Source: PVC group bacterium | Lineage (GTDB): Bacteria > Verrucomicrobiota > Kiritimatiellia > SS1-B-03-39 > PXDE01 | NCBI GenBank assembly: GCA_003566475.1 | Contig: PXDE01000104.1 | Location: 1-13,788, forward strand | Length of the DNA: 13,788 nucleotides | Direction: 5' to 3' | In this document: positions 6,088 to 12,872 of the stretch, piece by piece | Position numbering within the stretch: position 1 is the stretch's first letter | Layout: every line of letters starts with the position of its first letter | The notes under the pieces: generated by a model | Database searches by the model: none | What the model saw: only the letters and a program-made list of their open reading frames with translations | Told to the model about the DNA's origin: nothing | Position numbers and translations under genes: made by a program

Positions 6088-7515
6088 ATGAAGCGTCTAC
6101 GCATCCTTCCCCTGGCCCTGGCCGCCCTCCTCCCGGTCCGCCCCGCGCTGGCCGAGGCTCCGGAACCCCGAACCGCGCCGCCGGCGGGGGACGGACCGGT
6201 CTATGTCCTGCCCATCCGCGACGCCATCACCCCCGCGCTGCTCTATATGATGCGGCGTGGCCTGGCCGAGGCCGAGCAGGCCCAGGCCCAGTGCGTGATC
6301 ATCCCCATGGACACCCCCGGGGGCCGGGTGGACAGCGTGGAGGAGATCAACCAGCTCCTGGCCCGGGTCACCGTGCCCGTCTACACCCTGGTCGAGCACA
6401 ACGCCATCTCGGGCGGCGCCCTCATCTCCATCGGCACCGACCGCATCTACATGCAGCCGGGCAGCAAGATCGGAAACGCCATGCCGGTCCGCCTTGGCGG
6501 CGACCTCGCCCCCGCCGAACGGGAGAAGGCCGAGACCTACGTCGCGGCGGCCGCCCGGGCCACCGCCCAGCGCAAGGGCCACAACCCCGACGTGGCCGAG
6601 GCCATGGTCCGGCAGTCCTTCGAGCTCAAGATCGACGACGAGGTGATCAGCCCGGCCGGGCAGGTGCTTACCCTGACCTCCGAGGAGGCAGTCCGGACCT
6701 TCGGCGACCCGCCCACGCCCCTGCTCGCCGCGGGAATCGTGGACTCCCTCGATGACCTTCTGGAGACGCTGGGTATCGCCGGAGCGGAGATCCTCCGCTT
6801 CGAGGTCTCCGGGGCCGAACGGGTCGCCCAGTGGCTGACCCTGGCCGCCCCGCTCCTCATCTCGCTGGGCTTCCTGTTCATCTACATCGAATTCAACACG
6901 CCGGGCTTTGGGTTCCCGGGCATCATGGGGGCCCTGTTCATCGTTCTGGTCCTGCTCGGACACCACATCGCCGGGCTCACCGGCAAGATGGATCTCGCCA
7001 TCATTCTCGTCGGCGTGGCCCTCCTGCTCATCGAGGTGTTTGTGATCCCCGGCTTCGGGGTCACCGGCTTCGCGGGCCTGGCCCTGATGGGGATCGGGCT
7101 GATCATGTCCATGGTCTACCGGTTCCCCGGCGATCCCTGGATCCCCACCCTGCCCGAGCTCCGGCTCCCCCTGCTCAAGCTGACCGGATCGGCCCTGCTC
7201 ACGGTCATCATGGCCTCGGTGGTCGGCCGGTTCCTGCCCCGGTCGCCGGTGGCCCGTCGTCTGGTGCTCTACGACGCCATCGGAGGCCATCTGGGCCCGG
7301 ACGCCGCCGACCCGTCGGCCCCGGCCTCGCTCGTGGGCGAGCGTGGCCTGGCCTCGACCCGGCTCACCCCGTCCGGTACCGCCGAGATCGGAGGCCGGCG
7401 GCTTTCCGTGGTTTCCAACGGCGAATTTGTCGACGCGGGCAGCCCCGTGGTGGTGGTCCAGCACCAGGGGGCCCGCGTCGTGGTGGAACCCGCGCCGGAG
7501 GAGGCGTCCGCATGA
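6088..7515 (+). CDS. Long NfeD protein: membrane-anchored ClpP-class serine protease
   Basis: A 475-residue NfeD1b-type protein. A signal peptide (about 1-22, ending PVRPALA) leads to an extracytoplasmic ClpP-class protease domain. Ser108 in HNAISGGALISIG and Lys147 in AEREKAETYV fit the Ser-Lys dyad positions of the family, and DTPGGRV and YMQPGSKIGNAMPV are the usual flanking blocks. Four or five transmembrane helices follow (about 248-385). The last 60 residues (SLVGERGLASTRLTPSGTAEIGG onwards) are the NfeD OB-fold. Such proteins work with stomatin/flotillin (SPFH) partners in membrane quality control and microdomains. The ATG at 6088 is chosen because it begins the signal peptide; the frame upstream to 5995 is uncharacteristic. 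The stop overlaps the next ATG (ATGA), so it heads a coupled operon. Confidence 0.92.
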   Translation: MKRLRILPLALAALLPVRPALAEAPEPRTAPPAGDGPVYVLPIRDAITPALLYMMRRGLAEAEQAQAQCVIIPMDTPGGRVDSVEEINQLLARVTVPVYTLVEHNAISGGALISIGTDRIYMQPGSKIGNAMPVRLGGDLAPAEREKAETYVAAAARATAQRKGHNPDVAEAMVRQSFELKIDDEVISPAGQVLTLTSEEAVRTFGDPPTPLLAAGIVDSLDDLLETLGIAGAEILRFEVSGAERVAQWLTLAAPLLISLGFLFIYIEFNTPGFGFPGIMGALFIVLVLLGHHIAGLTGKMDLAIILVGVALLLIEVFVIPGFGVTGFAGLALMGIGLIMSMVYRFPGDPWIPTLPELRLPLLKLTGSALLTVIMASVVGRFLPRSPVARRLVLYDAIGGHLGPDAADPSAPASLVGERGLASTRLTPSGTAEIGGRRLSVVSNGEFVDAGSPVVVVQHQGARVVVEPAPEEASA

Positions 7516-7997
7516 GCCCGATGGAACAGGCCTACCTGATTCTGCTCCTGGCCGGTCTCATCATGATCGGCTTCGAGATGTTCCTGCCCGACGGCATCGT
7601 GGGGGCTATCGGCGCGGTCGCGCTCGCCGCCGCCGCCGTGGTGGGGTTCTTCGTGTTCGACACCGCGTGGGCGGTGCTCAGCGCGATGCTCATCTTCGTG
7701 GGCTCGCTGATCAGTCTGTTCGTCTGGATATGGATCGTGCCCAAGACCCGGGTGGGCCGCGCCCTCACCCTCACCGAGAGCCTGGCCACGGCCAAGGCCG
7801 GGGACAACCGGATCGATGCGCTGGTCGGCAAGGAGGGGGTCACCCTGTCGCCGCTGCGCCCGTCCGGTCTGGCCCGGATCGACGGGCAGCGGATCGATGT
7901 CCTCGCCGACGGCGTGTCGATCGAGTCCGGCACCCCGATCCGGGTCGTGGATGTCCACGGCAACCGGATTCTGGTCCGCCCTCTCCCTCCCCCATGA
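7512..7997 (+). CDS. Short NfeD-family membrane protein
   Basis: A 161-residue protein with two or three membrane helices (about 7-28, 30-50 and 52-78, ending WIWIVPKTR) and a C-terminal OB-fold. The OB part begins near residue 100 with ALVGKEGVTLSPLRPSGLAR and continues IDGQRIDVLADGVSIESGTPI, the standard NfeD C-terminal pattern. It lacks the protease domain of the gene before it. The ATG at 7512 overlaps the upstream TGA (ATGA), and its own TGA overlaps the next ATG at 7994 in the same way, so translation of the three genes is probably coupled. In related operons the short NfeD is thought to act as an adaptor for a flotillin-like protein; here floA is about 5 kb downstream on the same strand. 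Confidence 0.9.
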   Translation: MSPMEQAYLILLLAGLIMIGFEMFLPDGIVGAIGAVALAAAAVVGFFVFDTAWAVLSAMLIFVGSLISLFVWIWIVPKTRVGRALTLTESLATAKAGDNRIDALVGKEGVTLSPLRPSGLARIDGQRIDVLADGVSIESGTPIRVVDVHGNRILVRPLPPP

Positions 7998-9139
7998 TCC
8001 GCACTGGGGCCACGGGCCTCCTGATCCTGGCTCTGGCCGCGACGGCCCGGGCCGACGAGGCCGATCCGCCGCCCGAGCCGCCCCCGGCCGAGTGGGAGGT
8101 CGCGGAAGCCGACGCCGTATCCGAGAGCTGGGTCGTCACTCCGTCGGCCCGGGTGGCCGGCACGGTCACCGAGGATCTCTTTCTCCTGGCCGACCGGGCC
8201 GAGATCTCCGGAACGGTGGCGGGCGACCTCTGGGTGGCCGCCAGCACCCTGGACCTGTCCGGCGACTTCGGGGACGATGTCCGGTTTCTGGCCCGCATGG
8301 CCACGGTCAGCGGCACCGTGGCCGGCAATCTCCGGGCCCAGGGACAGGCCATCCAGATCACCCCCGACGCCCGCATGGCCGGGAGGCTCTGGCTGGACGG
8401 GGTCACGGTGGTGGTCCAGGGACAGGTCGAAGGTCCGGCGCGGATCCGTGGCCAGGACGTGACCGTGGGGGGCGTGCTGGCCGGGGATGTGCGCATCGAG
8501 GCGTCGGAGGTCACGCTCCTTCCGGGAACGAGGATCGGGGGCGATCTGGTCTACGTCTCCTCCCGCGCCCTGGTGCTGGATCCCGGGGTGGAGGTGGCCG
8601 GCGAACTGATCCGCGAGGATCCCCCGCCCCGTCGGGGCCTGGGAGCGGCGGATGCGGCCGGCCGTCTCGCCTTCTGGGTGGGCGCCCTTCTGGTGGCCAC
8701 GGCCCTCCTGGCCGTCCGCCCGGGGGTTCTGGTGGTTCCGGCCGTGCATTTGCGCGAGGCCCCTCTGCGCTGCCTCCTCCTGGGGTTTCCCGCGCTTATC
8801 GCCGTCCCGATTCTCGCCCTGCTGTCGGCCATCTCCCTGGTCGGGCTGCCCCTCGGCCTGATCCTGGCCGGCGTCTACGGGTTCGTCACCTACACCGGGA
8901 AGATGGTGATGGCCCTGGCCCTGGCCATGGCGATGACCCGTCGCCTCCCCGCCCGCCGCCGCGACGCCCTGCTGTTCCTGCTGCCCGGGCTCACCGCCTA
9001 CTACGCCCTCGGCCTGATCCCCGCCCTCGCCGCCCCCCTCTGGATGCTCGCCGCCGCCTACGGTCTCGGCGCCCACCTCGCCGCCACCCTCCGCCGCCCC
9101 GCTCCCCCACCCCCGGCCCCGCCTTCCGGCACCGGGTAG
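7994..9139 (+). CDS. Exported bactofilin-like repeat protein with multi-pass membrane C-terminus
   Basis: A 381-residue protein. Residues 1-20 are a signal peptide (LLILALAATARA). Residues about 46-207 are short repeats of the type SGTVAGDLWV, SGTVAGNLRA, GGVLAGDVRI and TRIGGDLVYV, the pattern of a bactofilin-type right-handed beta-helix. After a Pro-rich/basic break the C-terminal half (about 222-365) has about five hydrophobic segments, followed by a Pro-rich tail. Cytoplasmic bactofilins lack a signal peptide, so this version would place the repeat domain outside the cytoplasmic membrane. It is the last gene of the nfeD operon, joined by an ATGA overlap. Its TAG stop (9137-9139) forms part of the first REP repeat. 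A structural role beside NfeD is inference; the exact function is unknown. Confidence 0.82.
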   Translation: MIRTGATGLLILALAATARADEADPPPEPPPAEWEVAEADAVSESWVVTPSARVAGTVTEDLFLLADRAEISGTVAGDLWVAASTLDLSGDFGDDVRFLARMATVSGTVAGNLRAQGQAIQITPDARMAGRLWLDGVTVVVQGQVEGPARIRGQDVTVGGVLAGDVRIEASEVTLLPGTRIGGDLVYVSSRALVLDPGVEVAGELIREDPPPRRGLGAADAAGRLAFWVGALLVATALLAVRPGVLVVPAVHLREAPLRCLLLGFPALIAVPILALLSAISLVGLPLGLILAGVYGFVTYTGKMVMALALAMAMTRRLPARRRDALLFLLPGLTAYYALGLIPALAAPLWMLAAAYGLGAHLAATLRRPAPPPPAPPSGTG

Positions 9140-9257
9140 GGACAGGCCTCACCCACCCCCCACCCGCCATGCACAGGCCTCCTCGCCCCCGCCACCGGCC
9201 GGTAGGGACAGGCCCCGTGGCCAGGGACAGGCCTTTCCAAGTAGGGACAGGCCCTAC
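9136..9257 (+). repeat. Left REP cluster (GTAGGGACAGGCC repeats)
   Basis: Four clear copies of (GTA)GGGACAGGCC lie at 9136-9148, 9202-9214, 9223-9233 and 9241-9253, with a degenerate copy (CACAGGCCT) at 9172-9180. All point the same way. The copy at 9241-9257 extends to a hairpin with arms GTAGGG/CCCTAC around ACAGG. The cluster starts inside the stop codon of the bactofilin-like gene and ends before the RAYT gene. The same motif recurs inverted downstream of the RAYT. Confidence 0.85.
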
Positions 9258-9267
9258 CGCCAGAAGT

Positions 9268-9282
9268 GTGCCAATTTGGCAC
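9268..9282. promoter_or_regulatory. 15-bp palindrome GTGCCAA-T-TTGGCAC upstream of the transposase
   Basis: Perfect 7-bp arms with one central base, about 100 bp before the transposase ATG. It is followed at once by a second small palindrome TTTTC/GAAAA (9291-9304) in an unusually AT-rich patch. It could be an operator or a transposon-end structure; nothing distinguishes these from sequence alone. Confidence 0.45.
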
Positions 9283-9379
9283 CCGAGAATTTTTCTGTGG
9301 AAAAGTCCGCTCCGGTTTCCTGTTAAGAGGTATAGGCATCCCTCCATGCCGGGGGGATGGCCGACCGGGAGACATCGCC

Positions 9380-10273
9380 ATGCGCGCACGAAGAATCCGG
9401 GGCCGGGGACAGGCCTGCTACCATGTCATGAGCCGCATTGTGGACCGCATGCCCAGAATGGGCGAGGAGGAGAAGGGACGCTTCCTGGACCTCATGCGGG
9501 CCTGCGGGGAGTTCGCGGGGGTCGAGGTCCACACCTACGCCCTCATGGACAACCACTTCCACATCCTGCTTCAGGATCCCGGCGGCGAGCCGCCCGACGA
9601 GGCCGAGGTGCTGCGGCGGATGAGGGCTCTCTACGCCCCCGCCGAAGTCCGCGAACGCCAGGCGCAGTGGGCGGCCTGGCGGGCCGAGGGCCGCCCGGAT
9701 CTGACCGAGGCCGACCTCGACGCCCTGCGGGCCCGCATGGGCGATGTGTCGGAATACATGAAGACCCTCAAGCAGCGGTTCACCCAGTGGTATAACCGCC
9801 GCCACCGGCGCAAGGGCACGCTTTGGGAGGAGCGGTTCAGGAGCGTGCTGGTGGAGGACGGGGACGCGTTCCGGATCGTGGCCGCCTACATCGAGCATAA
9901 TCCGGTGCGGGCTGGCCTGGTGGAACGTCCCGAGGAATACCGTTGGTGCGGCCGGTGGCGGACGGAGCGGATTTTGGACGGCCCCGACCCTTTGCCTTCT
10001 CGAAGCATGGAGGAGATCACCCAATCCCTAGCCGACGGAGACCGCCTCAGCCTCCCAGACCTGCTGGCCTGCCGGGTGCGTCACCTGACCGACGGCGTGG
10101 TGTTCGGGACTCGGGAATTCGTCGAGGATACGCTGCGTACCGCGAATCCCGGCCGCGATTCGGCTCCGCGAAGCCGGATCCTGCCCCTACCCGCAACCGG
10201 GCTCGGTAACCTCTTCGCCGGCCGACGCCTCCGGGGGCCTACCCTGATTCCCTCCGACCCTGTGCCGGTCTGA
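9380..10273 (+). CDS. REP-associated tyrosine transposase (RAYT, Y1/HUH family)
   Basis: A 297-residue single-strand DNA endonuclease/transposase of the Y1 HUH superfamily. The family start GRGQACYHVMSRIVDR is at residues 8-23. The HUH pair His59-Phe-His61 lies in ALMDNHFHILL, and Tyr138 in KQRFTQWYNRRHRR is the likely catalytic tyrosine. The downstream blocks GTLWEERFRS (146-155) and AAYIEHNPVRAGLV (168-181) are classic for RAYTs. A C-terminal extension (CRVRHLTDGVVFGTREFVEDTL, 231-252) is conserved in the PVC-type branch, by recollection. The ATG at 9380 has GGGAGA at 9367-9372 with 7-nt spacing; the GTG at 9266 gives an uncharacteristic extension. RAYTs cut and move short palindromic repeats (REPs), and clusters of such repeats flank this gene in opposite orientations. 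All key residues are present, so it appears intact. Confidence 0.92.
   Translation: MRARRIRGRGQACYHVMSRIVDRMPRMGEEEKGRFLDLMRACGEFAGVEVHTYALMDNHFHILLQDPGGEPPDEAEVLRRMRALYAPAEVRERQAQWAAWRAEGRPDLTEADLDALRARMGDVSEYMKTLKQRFTQWYNRRHRRKGTLWEERFRSVLVEDGDAFRIVAAYIEHNPVRAGLVERPEEYRWCGRWRTERILDGPDPLPSRSMEEITQSLADGDRLSLPDLLACRVRHLTDGVVFGTREFVEDTLRTANPGRDSAPRSRILPLPATGLGNLFAGRRLRGPTLIPSDPVPV
9405..9416 (+). repeat. REP core embedded in the RAYT reading frame
   Basis: GGGGACAGGCCT matches the core of the flanking repeats in the same orientation as the left cluster. It falls in the codons for Arg9-Gly-Gln-Ala, the conserved start of the RAYT family, so the match may be constrained by protein sequence, by DNA recognition, or both. 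Confidence 0.5.
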
Positions 10274-10485
10274 CGGGAACCGCCTCAAGCCACATAGCGC
10301 GGAGCCGGCCGCTGCCCTCCCGGAAGCCCGGAGCCGCCGAAGTCTGCTTCCGAATCGTCCATTGAGGCAGCGGAACCGCCCGGCCAGAGCAGGTCTGGTT
10401 GCGGGCGCCCCGTTCTTTCTCTCGCTCCCCTCCTTTGCTCGTCTGACACCGCCCAATCCACCTACAAGACCGCTCCTCCCCGGGA

Positions 10486-10706
10486 GGGCCTGTCCCTTCG
10501 CTACCCAATGGGGCCTGTCCTCATCTGCCAGGGTCTGTCCCTATGATCCGGCTGAAGGCAGGGCCTGTCCCTGCCTCTCCAAGGTCTGGACGGAGTAGTC
10601 CAAGGTCTGGACGTGAACGTCCAATGCCTGGACAAAAGCGTCCAAGGTCTGGACGGGAGCTGGGGACTTGGCGGGGCCTGTCCCTGCCGGGGGAGGCCTG
10701 TCCCTT
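10486..10706 (-). repeat. Right REP cluster (GGCCTGTCCC, inverted relative to left cluster)
   Basis: Six copies of GGGCCTGTCCC or close variants begin at 10486, 10511, 10531, 10561, 10673 and 10694. They are the reverse complement of the left cluster. The copy at 10557-10575 is a perfect 7-bp hairpin GGCAGGG/CCCTGCC around CCTGT. Other copies have different flanks that still pair, for example AGGG/CCCT at 10530-10542. The last copy ends 6 bp before the rlmI stop. The bases 10274-10485 before the cluster show nothing recognisable. Confidence 0.85.
10578..10661. repeat. Tandem array of four 21-bp palindromic units
   Basis: Units start at 10578, 10599, 10620 and 10641. Each has a 14-bp core TCCAAGGTCTGGAC (the third unit reads TCCAATGCCTGGAC) followed by a variable 7-bp spacer. 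With the preceding G, units 2-4 are inverted repeats GTCCA-N5-TGGAC. The exact 21-bp period is two helical turns. The array sits between the fourth and fifth copies of the right REP cluster. Confidence 0.88.
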
Positions 10707-10712
10707 GGGTGG

Positions 10713-11897
10713 CTACTCGACCTCGAGGACGAGGCCTTTCAGGTAGAGCGCCTCGGGGAAGGTCAGGGGGACGGGGTGGTCGGGGGGCTGGAACCAGCGG
10801 TGGAGGAGCCTGGCGTCGCGGCCGGCGTCGATGGCGGCGTCGGCCACCACCTTCTGGAACAGGTCGGGGGCCATCACGCCGGAGCAGGAGAAGGTCACCA
10901 GCCGCCCGCCCGGGCGGAGCAGCTTGAAGGCGAGGAGGTTGATGTCCTTGTAGCCCCGGCAGGCCCCTTCGACCTGCCCCCGGGTCTCCGCGAACTTGGG
11001 CGGATCCAGGACGATCAGGTCGAATGTCCGGGCCCGGTCCCGGAACCCCCGCAGCACGTGGAACGCATCCCCTTCCATGACCTCAGATCGGCTTGAGTCC
11101 AACTGGTTCCGCTCAAGGTTCCGCCCCAGTCCGGCCAATGCGCCTCCGGAATTCTCGACGCTGGTCACCCGGGCCGCACCACCGGCCAGAGCGTGCGCGG
11201 TAAACCCTCCCGTGTAGGCGAACGCGTCCAGCACCTCCTTCCCCCCGACCATGCCCCCCATCTGAAGCCGGTGCTCGCGCTGGTCCAGATACCACCCGGT
11301 CTTGTGTCCCCCCACAATGTCCGCCTCGAAGCTCAGGCCGCCCTCCCGGACCACCCCCCCTTCCGGAGGCGTCCCCACAAGGGCGCCGGACCGGTCCGAC
11401 AGGCCCTCGCGGGCGCGACCTGCGCCCTCCGACCGCTCGAACACCCACGCCTCCGGGGCCAGGGACTGGAGAGTGTCAAGGATCACCGACCGCCAGTGTT
11501 CCGCGCCGACGCCAAGGAACTGGGTCACAAGCCCGTCGGCCAATTGGTCCACGATCAGACCCGGCAGGCCGTCCGCCTCCCCGAAGACCCTTCGGCACCC
11601 ACCGCCCGGTTCGGGAAGCCCCAGACGGTCCCGGCGGGCCCAGGCCGAGGCCAGGCGCGCCCGCACCAGGGCCTCGTCAAGAGGCGTGGCCTCGCCGAAC
11701 GTCCACATCCGGGCCCGGATCTGCGAAGCCGGCGCGTACGAGGCCATGCCGAGGAGATCGCCTCGCGACGAGCGCACCTCGACCGGCGCTCCGGGCGCCG
11801 GATCCCCCTCCACCCGCGCCACCGCGCCCGCGAACACCCAGGGGTGTCGGCGGAGGACGGACCGCTCGCGGCGGGGATGCAGATGGAGCACGGCCAT
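10713..11897 (-). CDS. rlmI: 23S rRNA m5C methyltransferase, RlmI type
   Basis: A 394-residue cytoplasmic SAM-dependent methyltransferase; E. coli RlmI methylates C1962 of 23S rRNA. An N-terminal PUA domain (about 1-68, LHPRRERSVLRRHPWVFAGAV) precedes an EEHUD-like linker domain and the Rossmann methyltransferase. Motif I is VLDAFAYTGGFTAHAL (222-237), DLIVLDPPKF (293-302) is motif IV, and FSCSG carries Cys338 as the likely catalytic cysteine. The stretch ACRGYKDIN...LLRPGG and DLFQKVVADAAIDAGRD matches the E. coli protein closely from memory. The ATG at 11897 is chosen because it begins directly at the PUA domain; the upstream frame reads through spacer hairpins. Only a weak AGG-like ribosome site is visible. 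It is convergent with the RAYT gene, and the right REP cluster lies immediately past its stop. Confidence 0.93.
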   Translation of the reverse strand: MAVLHLHPRRERSVLRRHPWVFAGAVARVEGDPAPGAPVEVRSSRGDLLGMASYAPASQIRARMWTFGEATPLDEALVRARLASAWARRDRLGLPEPGGGCRRVFGEADGLPGLIVDQLADGLVTQFLGVGAEHWRSVILDTLQSLAPEAWVFERSEGAGRAREGLSDRSGALVGTPPEGGVVREGGLSFEADIVGGHKTGWYLDQREHRLQMGGMVGGKEVLDAFAYTGGFTAHALAGGAARVTSVENSGGALAGLGRNLERNQLDSSRSEVMEGDAFHVLRGFRDRARTFDLIVLDPPKFAETRGQVEGACRGYKDINLLAFKLLRPGGRLVTFSCSGVMAPDLFQKVVADAAIDAGRDARLLHRWFQPPDHPVPLTFPEALYLKGLVLEVE

Positions 11898-12017
11898 TCG
11901 CGGAGCCTGCCCGGAAGGTGCGTGCGGGGCAAGCGCCGTGACGGGCTCGGCACGGCTCCGAGACACCATGCACACCATGCCCCACAAGCCCCGAATGGCC
12001 AACAGAATGGCCCAGAC

Positions 12018-12045
12018 GTGGCACGGGGGCGCCTGCCCCCGTGCC
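12018..12045. repeat. GGCACGGGGGC hairpin, copy 1
   Basis: Perfect 11-bp arms GGCACGGGGGC (12020-12030) and GCCCCCGTGCC (12035-12045) enclose the loop GCCT. With the preceding GT it shares GTGGCACGGGGG with the hairpin at 12106-12135, so the two are copies of one family. Confidence 0.8.
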
Positions 12046-12105
12046 CTGCCCCCAAGACAGGCCGTCGGCCCCGAGAACCCTACGGAGCCGCCCGAAGGAC
12101 CCCAA

Positions 12106-12135
12106 GTGGCACGGGGGGAGGCCCCCCCGTGCCAC
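12106..12135. repeat. GTGGCACGGGGGG hairpin, copy 2
   Basis: A perfect 13-bp stem (12106-12118 with 12123-12135) closes on a 4-base loop. Same family as 12018-12045, about 75 bp away. Both lie 120-240 bp upstream of the rlmI start, within its possible leader. No T-run follows on either strand. Confidence 0.8.
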
Positions 12136-12148
12136 GGGAAAGCCGCCC

Positions 12149-12235
12149 CACATCCCACGACTTGTCCGACGTAGCGTCCTCGCGAAGTCGGATCGCACAA
12201 CCCACGTCGGCCATGGTCTCTCCCCTCATCCGGCT
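12149..12235 (+). repeat. Composite dispersed repeat, copy A (with nested hairpin)
   Basis: CACATCCCAC (12149-12158) and CACAACCCAC (12196-12205), then a 20-bp match (12216-12235, GTCTCTCCCC...) recur in the same order at 12873-12928. In this copy 37 bp (12159-12195) separate the first two blocks. They contain an inverted repeat TCCGAC (12165-12170)/GTCGGA (12187-12192) that is absent from the other copy. Confidence 0.65.
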
Positions 12236-12450
12236 AGCCCACCAGGTTAGCGGCCTTCACGGCTCTGAGACACCCATGCACGCCATTCCACGCGAATTCA
12301 TTTCCGCAAGCAGGTTGCGTCCAAAGGCACCCTCCAACCCGGATCACGGTCTTTCCGGGGCCAGCCAAAGCGGCGTCGCCGGGGTCGCGGCGGCCCCTGC
12401 CGGGCGTGGGGACCATGGTTCGTGCCGCAGGCCAGGTGCCGTGCGGGGTT

Positions 12451-12520
12451 CCATGCCGCCGCAGTCCATGTTCGTGGCCCGTCGGCCCGACGGCCACCGT
12501 TATGGACTGCGGTGGCATGG
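12451..12520. repeat. 70-base two-tier stem-loop
   Basis: The outer arms 12451-12469 and 12502-12520 are 19 bp with a single G-U in plus-strand RNA. After a 4x4 internal loop the inner arms GTGGCCCGTCGG (12474-12485) and CCGACGGCCAC (12487-12497) pair with one bulged C. The near-perfect symmetry makes both strands read similar peptides (MPPQS), which explains the open frames here. It is either a transposable palindromic repeat or a structured RNA; no coding role is likely. Confidence 0.75.
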
Positions 12521-12689
12521 GACGCCCCAGGACCAGCGCTCACCTTGAATCGTCCCGGTCCTTCAGGCCGCATCGTATCCTCACCCCGTGCGACACCGCC
12601 TTGGCTCCGCCGGTGGCGGATCGGGCATGCGGCACCGAAGCACCTTGACCACCACCCTTGCGCGCGGCCGCGCTCTTCTGCGCCCGGAA

Positions 12690-12711
12690 GGTCCACGTCG
12701 GAGCGTGGACC
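12690..12711. repeat. GGTCCACG/CGTGGACC hairpin
   Basis: Perfect 8-bp arms (12690-12697 and 12704-12711) flank a 6-base loop. It carries GTCCA/TGGAC ends like the 21-bp tandem units near 10600, though the loop differs, so common origin is uncertain. Confidence 0.6.
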
Positions 12712-12872
12712 CACCACGGGGGCCGGCCGACGGAGTTCGACCGCCCGTCGCCTGCCCGCGCGAGGCACGATCCCGGGCCGACCATGGTCGCCGAAGGCGC
12801 GGTTCATGAACGGGCCAGGACCACACCTCGCTCGGCTCCGGGCTAGAAGCCCGGGCCACGGAGGGACCGGCC

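Noticed and set aside
6097..9076. Long antisense frames opposite the nfeD operon (6097-7464 and 7532-9076)
   Set aside because: Compositionally biased shadows of clearly recognisable NfeD and bactofilin-like genes.
9277..9290. Sigma-54 promoter (TGGCAC at 9277-9282)
   Set aside because: No GC-type -12 element at the required distance; the TGGCAC is one arm of the 15-bp palindrome.
9266..9379. GTG start at 9266 for the transposase
   Set aside because: The extra 38 residues do not resemble RAYT N-termini and read through the palindromes. The ATG at 9380 has a good ribosome-binding site and begins the family sequence.
10578..10661. CRISPR array
   Set aside because: Repeat cores are 14 bp and spacers 7 bp, far too short. 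No cas genes are near.
11898..12200. Longer rlmI start at 12200
   Set aside because: The extension reads through the two GGCACGGGGG hairpins; the PUA domain starts exactly at the ATG at 11897.
11193..12548. 451-aa plus-strand frame overlapping rlmI and the spacer
   Set aside because: It is antisense to rlmI and then runs through palindromic repeats; no start signal or domain.
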